The translations under genes and the position numbers were made by a program. 64,000 bases of DNA from Flavobacterium sinopsychrotolerans (GTDB lineage: Bacteria; Bacteroidota; Bacteroidia; Flavobacteriales; Flavobacteriaceae): assembly GCF_900110375.1 (NCBI RefSeq), contig NZ_FODN01000008.1:123170-187169 (forward strand), read 5' to 3'. Under the pieces are notes generated by a model, which was given only the letters and a program-made list of their open reading frames with translations, was not told where the DNA came from and ran no database searches. Positions 53,494 through 62,080 of the stretch are shown here, piece by piece (positions within the stretch are counted from its first letter, which is position 1; each line of letters begins with the position of its first letter).

Positions 53494-54291
53494 ATGAAAT
53501 TAGATATATTTAAAAACCAATGGCTTGATATCGTTTTTGATGGACGAAACAAAAGTTATGGTGCATATCAACTAAGAAAATCAAATACTAAGACTTCTGT
53601 CAGAGCACTTATTGTTGGAAGTATTCTTTTTGGTTTAGCTGTTAGTGCGCCACTTATTTTAAGTTTGCTTCCTGATTCATCAGATGTGGAAGAAAACAGA
53701 GATATTAAGATAACTGCAATAAAGTTGCCGCCAAAGCAAGAGAAGCCTAAAGAAAATTTACCGCCACCACCTCCACCAGCACCAAAAGTGGATCAGGTTA
53801 AGTTTGTGAAACCAGTTGTGGCTAAAGCAGAGGAAATAACAGAAGAGCCGCCAAAAATTGTCGAAATGAAAGACAAGAAAATTGGAGCAGAAACTATTAA
53901 AGGAGATCCTGATGCGGTATTGTCTGTAGAACCAGTAGGTACTGGAACTGCAGCTGTAGTTGAAGAAGTGGATAACCAAATTTATAGCACTGCAGGTATT
54001 GAGGTGAAACCTGATTTTCCAGGAGGAATCAATAAATTTTATAAATTTGTTGGGGATAATTATCAAACTCCCGAAGAAGAAGGATTAAAAGGAAAAGTGT
54101 ATGTTACTTTTGTAGTAGAAAAAGACGGATCTTTAACTGATATTAAAGTAATCAGAGATATTGGTTACGGTACTGGAAAAGAAGCTATTCGTGTTTTAAA
54201 GAAATGTCCTAAATGGACACCTGGAGAGCAAAATGGTAAAAAAGTAAGGGTACTTTATTCGTTACCAATTACTATACAATCAGCAGAGTAA
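53494..54291 (+). CDS. tonB: Energy transducer TonB
   Basis: A 265-residue protein with a TM segment at about 34-54, a Pro-rich periplasmic linker (NLPPPPPPAPKVD, near 88) and a C-terminal TonB domain (about 170-265) with FPGGINKFYKFVGDNYQTP, GKVYVTFVVEKDGSLTDIKV and the final TPGEQNGKKVRVLYSLPITI. It contacts TonB boxes of outer-membrane receptors. It is in one operon with exbB and two exbD genes, and overlaps the next small gene by one base. Confidence 0.95.
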   Translation: MKLDIFKNQWLDIVFDGRNKSYGAYQLRKSNTKTSVRALIVGSILFGLAVSAPLILSLLPDSSDVEENRDIKITAIKLPPKQEKPKENLPPPPPPAPKVDQVKFVKPVVAKAEEITEEPPKIVEMKDKKIGAETIKGDPDAVLSVEPVGTGTAAVVEEVDNQIYSTAGIEVKPDFPGGINKFYKFVGDNYQTPEEEGLKGKVYVTFVVEKDGSLTDIKVIRDIGYGTGKEAIRVLKKCPKWTPGEQNGKKVRVLYSLPITIQSAE

Positions 54292-54518
54292 TGTTAAAGA
54301 GCATACTTATTAATTTACAGAAGAAATCGCTCAAAGAGCGATTTCTTCTCGTTTTGGGAATTTTGTTTTTTTTAGTTTATCTTGTTTTAGGTTTATTCAT
54401 TATCTTTATGAAAGAATTTCCGATAGCTATGGATACCAATTACAGAATTGCATTTGGTATAATACTTATTGTGTATGCTTTTTTTAGATTCACACGACTT
54501 ATTAACGATAACAATTAG
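54291..54518 (+). CDS. Small membrane protein of unknown function (75 aa)
   Basis: A 75-residue protein with two hydrophobic segments (LLVLGILFFLVYLVLGLFIIF and IAFGIILIVYAFFRF) and basic ends. Its ATG overlaps the tonB stop by one base and the following gene begins 3 bp after it, so it is clearly part of the operon. It has no recognised family; a role in the TonB complex is a guess from position. Confidence 0.8.
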   Translation: MLKSILINLQKKSLKERFLLVLGILFFLVYLVLGLFIIFMKEFPIAMDTNYRIAFGIILIVYAFFRFTRLINDNN

Positions 54519-54521
54519 ATT

Positions 54522-55448
54522 ATGAAAAATTTTGCAGTAATTCCGTGTTTTGTGTTTTTTTCTTTTTTTCTAGTAATTTCTTCTTGCAAGAAATCTGATG
54601 GTGAAAAGAAAGATAAGGAAACAATTCTTAAAGGTTCTGTAACTATTCTTGTTGATGAAACTATAAAGCCTATTATTGAAGATCAGATTGAAGTTTTTGA
54701 AAATTTTTATCCGGCTAAAATCATCATGGATGCAAAATCTGAAAAAGAAGTTGTACGCTCTTTGATAAATGATTCGTCAAGTATTGCAGTTTTGTCAAGA
54801 AAATTGACTGCAGAAGAGAATAAGATTTTTGATAATAAAAAAATTATTCCTAAAGTTACTTTTTTTGCTACAGATGGTATTGCATTGATCTCTAATAAAA
54901 ATAACAAAGACACTTTAGTAGCTTTGAATGACATAATAGCTTTCATGAAAGGAAAACCGCAAAATGCTATAAAGGGATTGGTTTTTGATAATCCAAATTC
55001 AAGTACAGTTCGGTACATGAATGATTTGGCGGGGATAAATGAGAATCCGGAAAAAGGAATTTTTTCTTTTAAAACCAACGAAGAGGTTATTAAGTTTGTT
55101 TCTGAAAATGAAGGCATGATAGGTGTTGTTGGATTGAATTGGCTCTATCAACCTTCAGGAATTATGAAAGAAATTGTTAAGAAGATTAAAGTTCTTAGCG
55201 TAAAAAGTACTTCGGGGAATGAATTTTATCCTCCTTCACAAAATAATATAGCAGAAGGAAAATACCCTTTGGCACGTGATTTGTATATAATAAACTGTCA
55301 AGGATCTTCTGGATTAGGAATGGGGTTTGCTTCTTTTGTTGCAGGAGAACAAGGACAAAGAGTAGTACTTAAATCAGGTCTGCTTCCTTTTCGTACACCA
55401 AGCAGAAAGATTAAAGTAAGAAAGGAAATATACAATGATAAAAAATAA
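54522..55448 (+). CDS. PstS-like periplasmic substrate-binding lipoprotein
   Basis: A 308-residue lipoprotein with lipobox VISSCK and a substrate-binding fold related to phosphate-binding PstS: GSVTILVDETIKPIIEDQIEVF, NDSSSIAVLSRKLTAEENK, TDGIALISNKNNKDTLVALNDI and the C-terminal FASFVAGEQGQRVVLKSGLLPF. No PstCAB permease genes are present. In Bacteroidetes such genes are often found in the exbB-exbD-tonB cluster, so a role other than phosphate import is possible. It overlaps or abuts the following TPR gene. Confidence 0.85.
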   Translation: MKNFAVIPCFVFFSFFLVISSCKKSDGEKKDKETILKGSVTILVDETIKPIIEDQIEVFENFYPAKIIMDAKSEKEVVRSLINDSSSIAVLSRKLTAEENKIFDNKKIIPKVTFFATDGIALISNKNNKDTLVALNDIIAFMKGKPQNAIKGLVFDNPNSSTVRYMNDLAGINENPEKGIFSFKTNEEVIKFVSENEGMIGVVGLNWLYQPSGIMKEIVKKIKVLSVKSTSGNEFYPPSQNNIAEGKYPLARDLYIINCQGSSGLGMGFASFVAGEQGQRVVLKSGLLPFRTPSRKIKVRKEIYNDKK

Positions 55449-55458
55449 ATTAATTATA

Positions 55459-57138
55459 ATGAAAATGAATAAATTAACAATTTTTAGTGTTGCATTATTG
55501 GCTTCAGCATTTGCGAGTCAAGCACAAGATATAAATCAAGCAAAAAAAGCTATTGATGCAGAGCAATTTGAAAGTGCAAAATCGATTTTAAAATCTATTA
55601 TTAAGACTAAACCTTCTAATGGGGCTGCTTATTATACTCTAGGGAACGTTTATCTCATACAGGCTGTTGAAGATTCTGCAAAAATTTATTTTCAAAATGG
55701 TCTAAATGCATCTGAAGAAGCTAAACTAAATTATATTGGTTTAGGCCAAATGGATTTAGATAAAAATGATGTTACCGGTGCTCAGGCTAAATTTGCATTG
55801 GCAACTAAAGACATGAGAAAAAAGGATTTTCAAGAGTATATTTACGTTGCTAGAGCATATATGAATGCCAGAAAACCAGATTATAAGAGTGCTATTGCAA
55901 TTCTGAGTCGTGCTGCGATTAATAATTCTCAAGATGCTCAAGTACAACTTGCTTTAGGAGATGCCTATTATGGTGACGGAAAACAAAATGAAGCTTATGT
56001 TGCTTATAGAAATGCTTTCCAAGCAGATAATACCTTATTAAGAGCAAAAATGCAATTGGGAGTTTTATTGAAAGGAGCAAAATCTTATGATGAAGCTTTA
56101 AAAGCTTATAATGAAGTTATTGCTATAAATCCTAACTACGGTCCAGTTTATAGAGAATTGGCTGAAACGTATTATAAAATAGCACGTAATAAACCATCTC
56201 AAGCTGCTACGAATTATAAGACGGCAATGGGATACTATGACAAATACATGTCTTTAACGGATTACTCAATTCATTCTAGAATGCGTCGTGCTGATTTTCT
56301 TATCTTAGTTGAGGATTATGTTGCTCTTGAAGCTGAAGCTAATAAAATGATTGAATTGGATAAAGTTAATCCAAGGATTTATCGTTATTTAGGATATGCT
56401 GCTTACAAAAATGGAAATGTCGATGTGGCAATTACATCTTTAGAAAGTTTTATCAATGCTCCAGGAAATAAAGCGATAGCACTAGACTATTTGTATTTAG
56501 GATTAACTAAAATTAAAAAAGGAACAAGTGCTGATGGTTTATCAATTGATCCGAGTGCTTTTAGTGCTGGTTTGGTAGATATCAAAAAAGCTATTGAGAT
56601 GGAACCTTTAGCGGTGCAGGATTTAAGTGAAGTTGGTAAACAATTATTTACACAAAAATTATATAATGAAGCTGCCGCTATATTTGAATTTGGTGCTAAC
56701 ACTAAAGAATCTACAAGTTTCCTAGATGATAATGTGTATTATGGTTTAGCAAATTATTATGCTAACATCAATAAAGGAAAAGATGTGAAAGTTGATGTCG
56801 TTGCCCTTCAAAAAGCAGACGCAGCTTTTGAGAAAGTATTAGTAGCTTCTCCAACTTATCTAGAAGCGTATCTATATAGAGCAAGAACAAACAGATTGCT
56901 TGAAAAAGATGATGTTATGGTTAAGAATTATGAAGATTATGTGGCGAAAGTTACTGAGCTAGGAGCAGATGAACTGGCTAAGCCAGCTGTAAAAGCTAAG
57001 GTTATTGAGTCTTATAATAATATGGCTGCAAGTTTTGCAAACACTGACAAAGCTAAAGCTATTGAGTATTTCAAAAAAACACTAGCAATAGATCCAGCCA
57101 ATAATTATGCTACAGAATCTATAAAAATTTTGAAATAA
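55459..57138 (+). CDS. Exported tetratricopeptide repeat protein
   Basis: A 559-residue exported protein. A signal peptide (MNKLTIFSVALLASAFASQAQ) is followed by about 10 TPR-like helical pairs (AKKAIDAEQFESAKSILKSI, AAYYTLGNVYLIQAVEDSAK, KAMQL-type repeats), ending in TDKAKAIEYFKKTLAIDPANNYATES. TPR proteins scaffold protein complexes. An in-frame ATG at 55435 would overlap the previous gene and precede the signal peptide; ATG 55459 is preferred. Last gene of the TonB operon. Confidence 0.88.
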   Translation: MKMNKLTIFSVALLASAFASQAQDINQAKKAIDAEQFESAKSILKSIIKTKPSNGAAYYTLGNVYLIQAVEDSAKIYFQNGLNASEEAKLNYIGLGQMDLDKNDVTGAQAKFALATKDMRKKDFQEYIYVARAYMNARKPDYKSAIAILSRAAINNSQDAQVQLALGDAYYGDGKQNEAYVAYRNAFQADNTLLRAKMQLGVLLKGAKSYDEALKAYNEVIAINPNYGPVYRELAETYYKIARNKPSQAATNYKTAMGYYDKYMSLTDYSIHSRMRRADFLILVEDYVALEAEANKMIELDKVNPRIYRYLGYAAYKNGNVDVAITSLESFINAPGNKAIALDYLYLGLTKIKKGTSADGLSIDPSAFSAGLVDIKKAIEMEPLAVQDLSEVGKQLFTQKLYNEAAAIFEFGANTKESTSFLDDNVYYGLANYYANINKGKDVKVDVVALQKADAAFEKVLVASPTYLEAYLYRARTNRLLEKDDVMVKNYEDYVAKVTELGADELAKPAVKAKVIESYNNMAASFANTDKAKAIEYFKKTLAIDPANNYATESIKILK

Positions 57139-57161
57139 TAAAGGTTTAATTTCCAAATTAG

Positions 57162-57194
57162 AAAACCGATAGTCTTATGGCTATCGGTTTTTTT
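57162..57194 (+). terminator. Terminator of the tonB operon
   Basis: AAAACCGATAG/CTATCGGTTTT around TCTTATGG, followed by T residues. Strong. Confidence 0.88.
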
Positions 57195-57343
57195 ATGGTT
57201 CTTAGGTTGAGATTTATTTTTTCTCAGTAGTTGAGTAAATTCGACTAAGACACTTCTTACCTCTTTCAAAGTTTGTCATATTAGTCGTTGTTTTCAAATT
57301 AACTCCTTTCAAATTAACTATCTTTGCATTTTAAAATTAAAGA

Positions 57344-57976
57344 ATGTTATCAAAAGAAATACAGTTAGAAGTTAATAAAGGAGCCATGCTTCCGTTGATG
57401 GAAGAGTTTTACACTATTCAAGGAGAAGGATTTCATACAGGGACAGCCGCATACTTTATTAGAATTGGTGGATGTGATGTGGGTTGTCATTGGTGCGATG
57501 TAAAAGAAAGTTGGAATGCTGAATTACATCCTCCTACTGGAATTGATCTAATAGTTGAAAATGCTAGTAAATATTCAGAAACTGTTGTAATAACTGGTGG
57601 AGAGCCTTTGATGTGGGATATGAATTTGCTTACGCAAAAGCTAAAAGAGAATAATAGAAGGGTTCATATTGAAACTTCTGGAGCTTATCCACTTACAGGA
57701 ACTTGGGATTGGATTTGTTTGTCTCCAAAGAAAAATAAGCTGCCAACTCAGACGGTTTATGATAACGCACATGAGTTGAAAGTAATCATTTATAACAAAC
57801 ATGACTTTGTTTTTGCGGAAGAACAAGCAGAAAAGGTAAATAGCAATGCTATTTTATTCCTGCAGCCGGAATGGAGTAAAAAAGAAGAAATGACTCCGTT
57901 AATTGTTGATTACGTAATGAATAATCCTAAATGGCGTGTCTCTCTTCAAACCCATAAATATTTAAATATTCCATAG
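57344..57976 (+). CDS. queE: 7-carboxy-7-deazaguanine synthase
   Basis: A 210-residue radical SAM enzyme of the queuosine pathway that contracts 6-carboxytetrahydropterin. It has MEEFYTIQGEGFHTGTAAYFIRIGG and the cluster motif Cys44-x3-Cys48-x2-Cys51 (GCDVGCHWC), VVITGGEPLMWD near 84 and a C-terminal VSLQTHKYLNIP tail. The Cys pattern and length agree with bacterial QueE. queA lies at 37554. It stands alone. Confidence 0.94.
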   Translation: MLSKEIQLEVNKGAMLPLMEEFYTIQGEGFHTGTAAYFIRIGGCDVGCHWCDVKESWNAELHPPTGIDLIVENASKYSETVVITGGEPLMWDMNLLTQKLKENNRRVHIETSGAYPLTGTWDWICLSPKKNKLPTQTVYDNAHELKVIIYNKHDFVFAEEQAEKVNSNAILFLQPEWSKKEEMTPLIVDYVMNNPKWRVSLQTHKYLNIP

Positions 57977-58420
57977 TAGTAGATAACAAATAATACTAGT
58001 CAATTTTGTAAAATTGTCTTTATAAGCGTGGTCATTTGATTGTAATATTTTATTAATGAATTTGTTATTACTCTTATAGTATAGTAATTTCTAACGATTG
58101 ATTATCAAAATTTTTTCAAATAAATTATAGAGTAATTTTATGAATGTTTTTTTTTTTACATTCAATGAATCTGATTATGTAAAGCTTTTTTACATGTTAT
58201 AAATTCTGGTGAGTTTTTATAATTTTAAAATGTTTATTTAGTATTTTTGAAATACTGAAAATAAATCAATTATCTATATTTTTTACTTTATAAAACGAAA
58301 AATAAGTAGAATTTAATTTATTTAATTGTAATATAGTTAAAAACTTGTTTTATTCTTTTTTTTAATTATTGAAAAACGATTTTAGTAAGCTTTTTTTGTT
58401 ACATTTAAAAAAAAATATTT
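57977..58420. other. A+T-rich intergenic gap without a gene
   Basis: The stretch is very A+T-rich, with two small hairpins: TGAATG...CATTCA near 58141-58165 and ATGTAAAGC...TTTACAT near 58178-58196. TATTTTTG at 58242-58249 could be a -7 element for the next gene, with the palindrome AGTATTTTTGAAATACT around it. No frame of convincing length or composition. I see no tRNA or riboswitch. Confidence 0.6.
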
Positions 58421-58816
58421 GTGATGTATTTAAAATCAATTTCGATAATCTGTTTTTTTGTTTTTCAATTTTCTACAGCTCAAAATGGAGATGTTTATAA
58501 TAATAATCTCTATGATTACCAGACAGTGGAATATCAACCTCAGTATGCCGGAGGATTTAAAGAATTCCTTAAGTATATTTCAAGAAATTACAGAGCTCCC
58601 GAAGTTGAAGGATTGTCTGGAGTTTTAAAAATTGATTTTGTAATTGAAACTAATGGAACAATAAGTTCTGTAAAAATAATCAATGAGGTAGGAGAAGGAG
58701 CAGGGGATGAGGCTGTTAGAGTTTTGTTGAAATGTCCTAATTGGTCTCCTGGTCAACAGAATGGTAAAAAAGTAAGGGTTATTTACCATAACTTTCCAAT
58801 AACCATAAGGAATTAG
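58421..58816 (+). CDS. Secreted TonB C-terminal-domain protein (orphan)
   Basis: A 131-residue protein with a signal peptide (SIICFFVFQFSTAQ) followed by a TonB C-terminal domain: YAGGFKEFLKYISRNYRAPEVEG, SGVLKIDFVIETNGTISSVKI and NWSPGQQNGKKVRVIYHNFPI. It aligns well with the last ~95 residues of TonB at 53494 (shared GGxxxF, CPxWxPGxQNGKKVRV). It lacks a Pro-rich linker and a retained TM anchor, so it cannot transmit energy itself. It may modulate TonB-receptor contacts or bind another partner. It overlaps nothing; the convergent gene ends 1 bp away. Confidence 0.85.
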   Translation: MMYLKSISIICFFVFQFSTAQNGDVYNNNLYDYQTVEYQPQYAGGFKEFLKYISRNYRAPEVEGLSGVLKIDFVIETNGTISSVKIINEVGEGAGDEAVRVLLKCPNWSPGQQNGKKVRVIYHNFPITIRN

Positions 58817-58817
58817 A

Positions 58818-59378
58818 TTATTGAATTTTAAAATCGTAAATTTTTTTAAATTCAATAATTTGTGATAAATGATGGTTCCCATGCCAAGCATATGTTCCAA
58901 TTATTTCCTTCAATTGAAAAGTGGCGTTATGCTCCGGATGAATAAAGGACTTTTCCAAATCATCTTCAGATAGACTTTTCATCAAATAAACTAACCGAAA
59001 ATGCAGGCCTTCCAGAAAAGAGAGAGTAGGCTGAATAGGCATTGTCAAATTATCATGTAATTCAGCCCAACGATCTTCATGATAAAATTTTATTACTGGT
59101 TTGTCTTCAGTCAGTGCCCATTTGATCCTGATGAAACAATTCATATGACTTTCAGCGCAATGATGAATGACTTGACGAATTGTCCAACCGTTTTCTCGGT
59201 ACGGTGTGTCAAGCTGTTCCTCGGTTAAAGAAACTACTTCTTTTGTTAATCGTTCTGGAAAACTTGCTATCTCGGCTATTTTAATAGTAAGATAGTTGCT
59301 AGAATAGATTTCTGGGGCTATAAATTTTCCAATAGGATAACGTAATTTTTCCAATACTGAGTTTTTCATACTATTCAT
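58818..59378 (-). CDS. BstA/YfiT-like DinB-family putative metal-dependent hydrolase
   Basis: A 186-residue four-helix-bundle protein of the YfiT/BstA group. Metal-binding His residues lie in VIHHCAESH near 68 and in HGNHHLSQI near 164, as in the DinB/YfiT superfamily. The family includes bacillithiol S-transferases, which conjugate thiols to electrophiles. Bacillithiol occurs in some Bacteroidetes, but nothing in this window proves it. It lies directly downstream of the methyltransferase gene on the same strand. Confidence 0.82.
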   Translation of the reverse strand: MNSMKNSVLEKLRYPIGKFIAPEIYSSNYLTIKIAEIASFPERLTKEVVSLTEEQLDTPYRENGWTIRQVIHHCAESHMNCFIRIKWALTEDKPVIKFYHEDRWAELHDNLTMPIQPTLSFLEGLHFRLVYLMKSLSEDDLEKSFIHPEHNATFQLKEIIGTYAWHGNHHLSQIIEFKKIYDFKIQ

Positions 59379-59394
59379 AGACTTTATCTATTTT

Positions 59395-60102
59395 CTAAAT
59401 TGAAAGTTTTGCCAAATAATCAAAATGTTCACCTTCAAGAATCAACTCACATTGAAATCCATTATCCAAAGCTGCATTTTGCAAGGTGTTGTAATCAATG
59501 AACATCCAGTCGAATGGTTTTTCTTTCTCGCCTTTGTAGGATATATTAAAAACGATTTCGCCATAATATTCATTTTGGGAAGGAATCCACTTTCCGCCGT
59601 CTTCATCATCATCAAACATATAAATAATATCAGAACTATCCAAGAGAATTTGTCCGCCAGGATTCAATAATGATTTTAGTTTTAAAAGGAAATTTGGAAT
59701 GTTTTTCAATTTACCACACATCCCTGCGCCATTCATTAAGAGGAGTATTGTGTCATATTTTTCGTTTTCTAAGGTCATGACATCCTGAACTTTTGCTTTT
59801 TTAAGTCCGCGAAGTGTACAAGCTTCAATGGCATTTGGAGAAATATCTATAGAGGTGACATCTAAATTGCGTTCGTTTTGTAAAGACAAGCTATGGCTTC
59901 CTGCACCACATCCGACATCTAAAATTTTTCCTTTGGCAAGTTGTAACGCTTTTTGTTCCATTAATGGCATTTCATCATACGAGCGAAACAAGTAAGCAAC
60001 ACTCATTTCATCTTCTTCTGAAATTGTGGTTTCTGTAATTAAATCTTCAGGTGAATTATTGGTTTGAAAATCAAGAATGGCTTTGCCGAAAAGGTCTTTC
60101 AT
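59395..60102 (-). CDS. Class I SAM-dependent methyltransferase
   Basis: A 235-residue methyltransferase with the SAM-binding motif ILDVGCGAGSHSLSLQNE near 60, acidic residue in VTSIDISPNAIEA near 81, and TILLLMNGAGMCG near 118. The substrate is unknown; no distinctive C-terminal domain is visible. It precedes the YfiT-like gene by 16 bp and is probably cotranscribed. Confidence 0.88.
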   Translation of the reverse strand: MKDLFGKAILDFQTNNSPEDLITETTISEEDEMSVAYLFRSYDEMPLMEQKALQLAKGKILDVGCGAGSHSLSLQNERNLDVTSIDISPNAIEACTLRGLKKAKVQDVMTLENEKYDTILLLMNGAGMCGKLKNIPNFLLKLKSLLNPGGQILLDSSDIIYMFDDDEDGGKWIPSQNEYYGEIVFNISYKGEKEKPFDWMFIDYNTLQNAALDNGFQCELILEGEHFDYLAKLSI

Positions 60103-60195
60103 TAGAGTTGATGTGTTAATTTGGTAATTAGTTGATTTGTTTTAAGTAATTTCGCAGAATGTTTTGTCGAATAACCGAAAAAACAAATCTATAGA

Positions 60196-60690
60196 ATGAA
60201 CGCTATTTTAAACAATCTTCCTAAAGAAGCCAAAGATAAGCATATCGAGAACAAAAAGTATTTCGATAAGCTGAAAAAGAAGACGCCAAAGAATTTGGAT
60301 TACGTGATGCAGGATTTGCATGACTCCGAATTCAAGAAAACGGATTGTCTGAAATGTGCCAATTGTTGTAAAACTACTGGGCCATTATTTACGGATGCGG
60401 ATATTGAGCGTGTTTCAAAATATTTGCGTCAAAAACCACAACAGTTTATCGAGCAATATCTTCGCATTGACGAAGACAGGGATTATGTGTTGCAAAGTGT
60501 GCCGTGTACTTTTCTGGATAATGAAAATGCTTGCATGATTTATGATGTTCGCCCAAAAGCATGTAGGGAATTTCCGCATACGGATAGAAAAAAGTTTCAA
60601 CAAATCACAGAGTTAACCTTGAAAAACGTAGCTATTTGTCCAGCTGCTTTTAACATTGTAGAGGAAATGAAAAAGAAGTTGCCTCTTTAA
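60196..60690 (+). CDS. YkgJ family cysteine cluster protein
   Basis: A 164-residue protein with the conserved cysteine pattern of the YkgJ/CxxCxxCC family: DCLKCANCCKTTGP near 53, VPCTFLDNENACMIYDVRPKACREFPHTD near 103, and AICPAAF near 148. The Cys residues suggest metal (zinc or iron-sulfur) binding. Function unknown. It is transcribed divergently from the methyltransferase. Confidence 0.88.
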   Translation: MNAILNNLPKEAKDKHIENKKYFDKLKKKTPKNLDYVMQDLHDSEFKKTDCLKCANCCKTTGPLFTDADIERVSKYLRQKPQQFIEQYLRIDEDRDYVLQSVPCTFLDNENACMIYDVRPKACREFPHTDRKKFQQITELTLKNVAICPAAFNIVEEMKKKLPL

Positions 60691-60712
60691 AATTTTCTGT
60701 CTAGTCTTCCTC

Positions 60713-60755
60713 TATTTTGGAGAGTCCCGAGGCTTCGGGAGGGGTGAGGACTAAT
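60713..60755. repeat. Intergenic hairpin element
   Basis: TAGTC...GGACTA-type ends enclose CCCGAGGCTTCGGGAGGGG, which folds as a stem-loop (CCCGA-GGCT-TCGGG). It separates two convergent genes and could act as a transcription end for either, but it lacks a T-run. Confidence 0.4.
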
Positions 60756-61968
60756 AAATTAAATAATTAGATCTCATTTCCTTAAACTCAATTAAACCTT
60801 TCTTCCAACTTTCTCTTATTTCATGTTCCGAAGTTCCTGTTTCTATTTGCTGTTGCAATTTTTTAGTTCCTGCAAGTTTGGTAAAAAAGGGATTAAAGAA
60901 TTTTGATTTGTCAGTTGTGGTTTGATACGCTTTAATCAACCATTTTAACTCCAGTCGATCTACTTTTGTAAGTGTAGATAAATCTTCTGCGTAACATTCG
61001 ATACTATTGTGAACGGGATTTTGTGCGCCAAAATTTGGTTTTGGAATAAAACTAAAATTGCTTTTTGGTAAATAAGGAGAGCCATAAATTTGAAACTGTT
61101 TTTCAGTTCCTCGTCCTACGCTTACATTTGTACCTTCAAAAAGACATAAACTTGCATATAAATTCACGGCTTGATCATTTGGAAGATTGGGTGAAGGTTT
61201 TACAGGCAAACTATAATCTATTTTTCGATTGTAATTAAGACATGGAATAACGGTCAATTTGTATTGAATTTTATTCTTCAGCCATTTCTCACCATTAATC
61301 ATTTGTGCATATTCCCCAATAGTCATTCCATGAAGCAAAGGAATGGTATGCATTCCCACAAAACTGGTAAATGCTGGCTCAAGAATTGGACCGTCAACAA
61401 TACTTCCGTTAGGATTTGGTCGGTCAAGAATTAAAAGCGGAATGTTATTTTCGGCACAGGCTTCCATTATATAATGTAAAGAAGAGATATAAGTATAAAA
61501 TCGAGCGCCTACGTCTTGCAAATCAAAAACCATGATGTCGATTCCTGCAAGTTGCTCTGGTTTCGGTTTTTTATTGTCACCATAAAGCGAAATGATTGAA
61601 AGTCCAGTTTTAGAATCTTTTCCGTCAACGATATGTTCACCTGCATCTGCAGTTCCCCGAAAACCGTGTTCTGGTGCGAATATTTTCTGGATGGCTATAT
61701 TTTTTTCTAAAAGAAAATCTACCACGTGTATTTTATTAGAGAGAATACCGGTTTGATTGGTTACAATCCCAATTTTCTTGTCCTTTAATAATGGTATATA
61801 GGTGTTGTAATTATCGGCTCCAGTTATAATTTCTATTTTTGGATTGTCTTTAGTTTTATCCAAAACTGAGCTTATATTTTCCTTGACATCTATTTTCCTG
61901 GCGGAACAGGATGTTGAAATGATAATAAAATATATAAAGTAAACTGATATTTTGTGAAATGGAGTCAT
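60751..61968 (-). CDS. DUF1343 lipoprotein, exo-beta-N-acetylmuramidase NamZ-like
   Basis: A 405-residue lipoprotein with lipobox IISTSC (Cys21). The DUF1343 domain covers about 45-405: IGIVTNQTGILSNKIHVVDFL, FAPEHGFRGTADAGEHI with candidate catalytic acids, MVFDLQDVGARFYTYISSLHYIMEA and LDRPNPNGSIVDGPILE. Characterised NamZ enzymes release N-acetylmuramic acid from muropeptide chains for cell-wall recycling, which is the proposed role here. Monocistronic and convergent with ykgJ. Confidence 0.9.
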   Translation of the reverse strand: MTPFHKISVYFIYFIIISTSCSARKIDVKENISSVLDKTKDNPKIEIITGADNYNTYIPLLKDKKIGIVTNQTGILSNKIHVVDFLLEKNIAIQKIFAPEHGFRGTADAGEHIVDGKDSKTGLSIISLYGDNKKPKPEQLAGIDIMVFDLQDVGARFYTYISSLHYIMEACAENNIPLLILDRPNPNGSIVDGPILEPAFTSFVGMHTIPLLHGMTIGEYAQMINGEKWLKNKIQYKLTVIPCLNYNRKIDYSLPVKPSPNLPNDQAVNLYASLCLFEGTNVSVGRGTEKQFQIYGSPYLPKSNFSFIPKPNFGAQNPVHNSIECYAEDLSTLTKVDRLELKWLIKAYQTTTDKSKFFNPFFTKLAGTKKLQQQIETGTSEHEIRESWKKGLIEFKEMRSNYLIY

Positions 61969-62020
61969 GTCGAGGTTTAAATAAAATTAAGGTCAATTAG
62001 TGTAATTCGTGTTTTAGCTG

Positions 62021-62028
62021 TATTTTTG
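62021..62028 (+). promoter_or_regulatory. Possible -7 element before the FtsX-like permease gene
   Basis: TATTTTTG fits TAnnTTTG and lies 53 bp upstream of the TTG start at 62081. The -33 element is not clear. Confidence 0.4.
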
Positions 62029-62080
62029 GCTTTAGCAACGCAAACTGGCGAAGCAAATCCAAATTAGAAAAGTAATCAAA

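Noticed and set aside
54707..55117. A 136-codon frame on the minus strand inside the PstS-like gene
   Set aside because: Shadow of the real gene, whose lipobox and fold motifs are clear.
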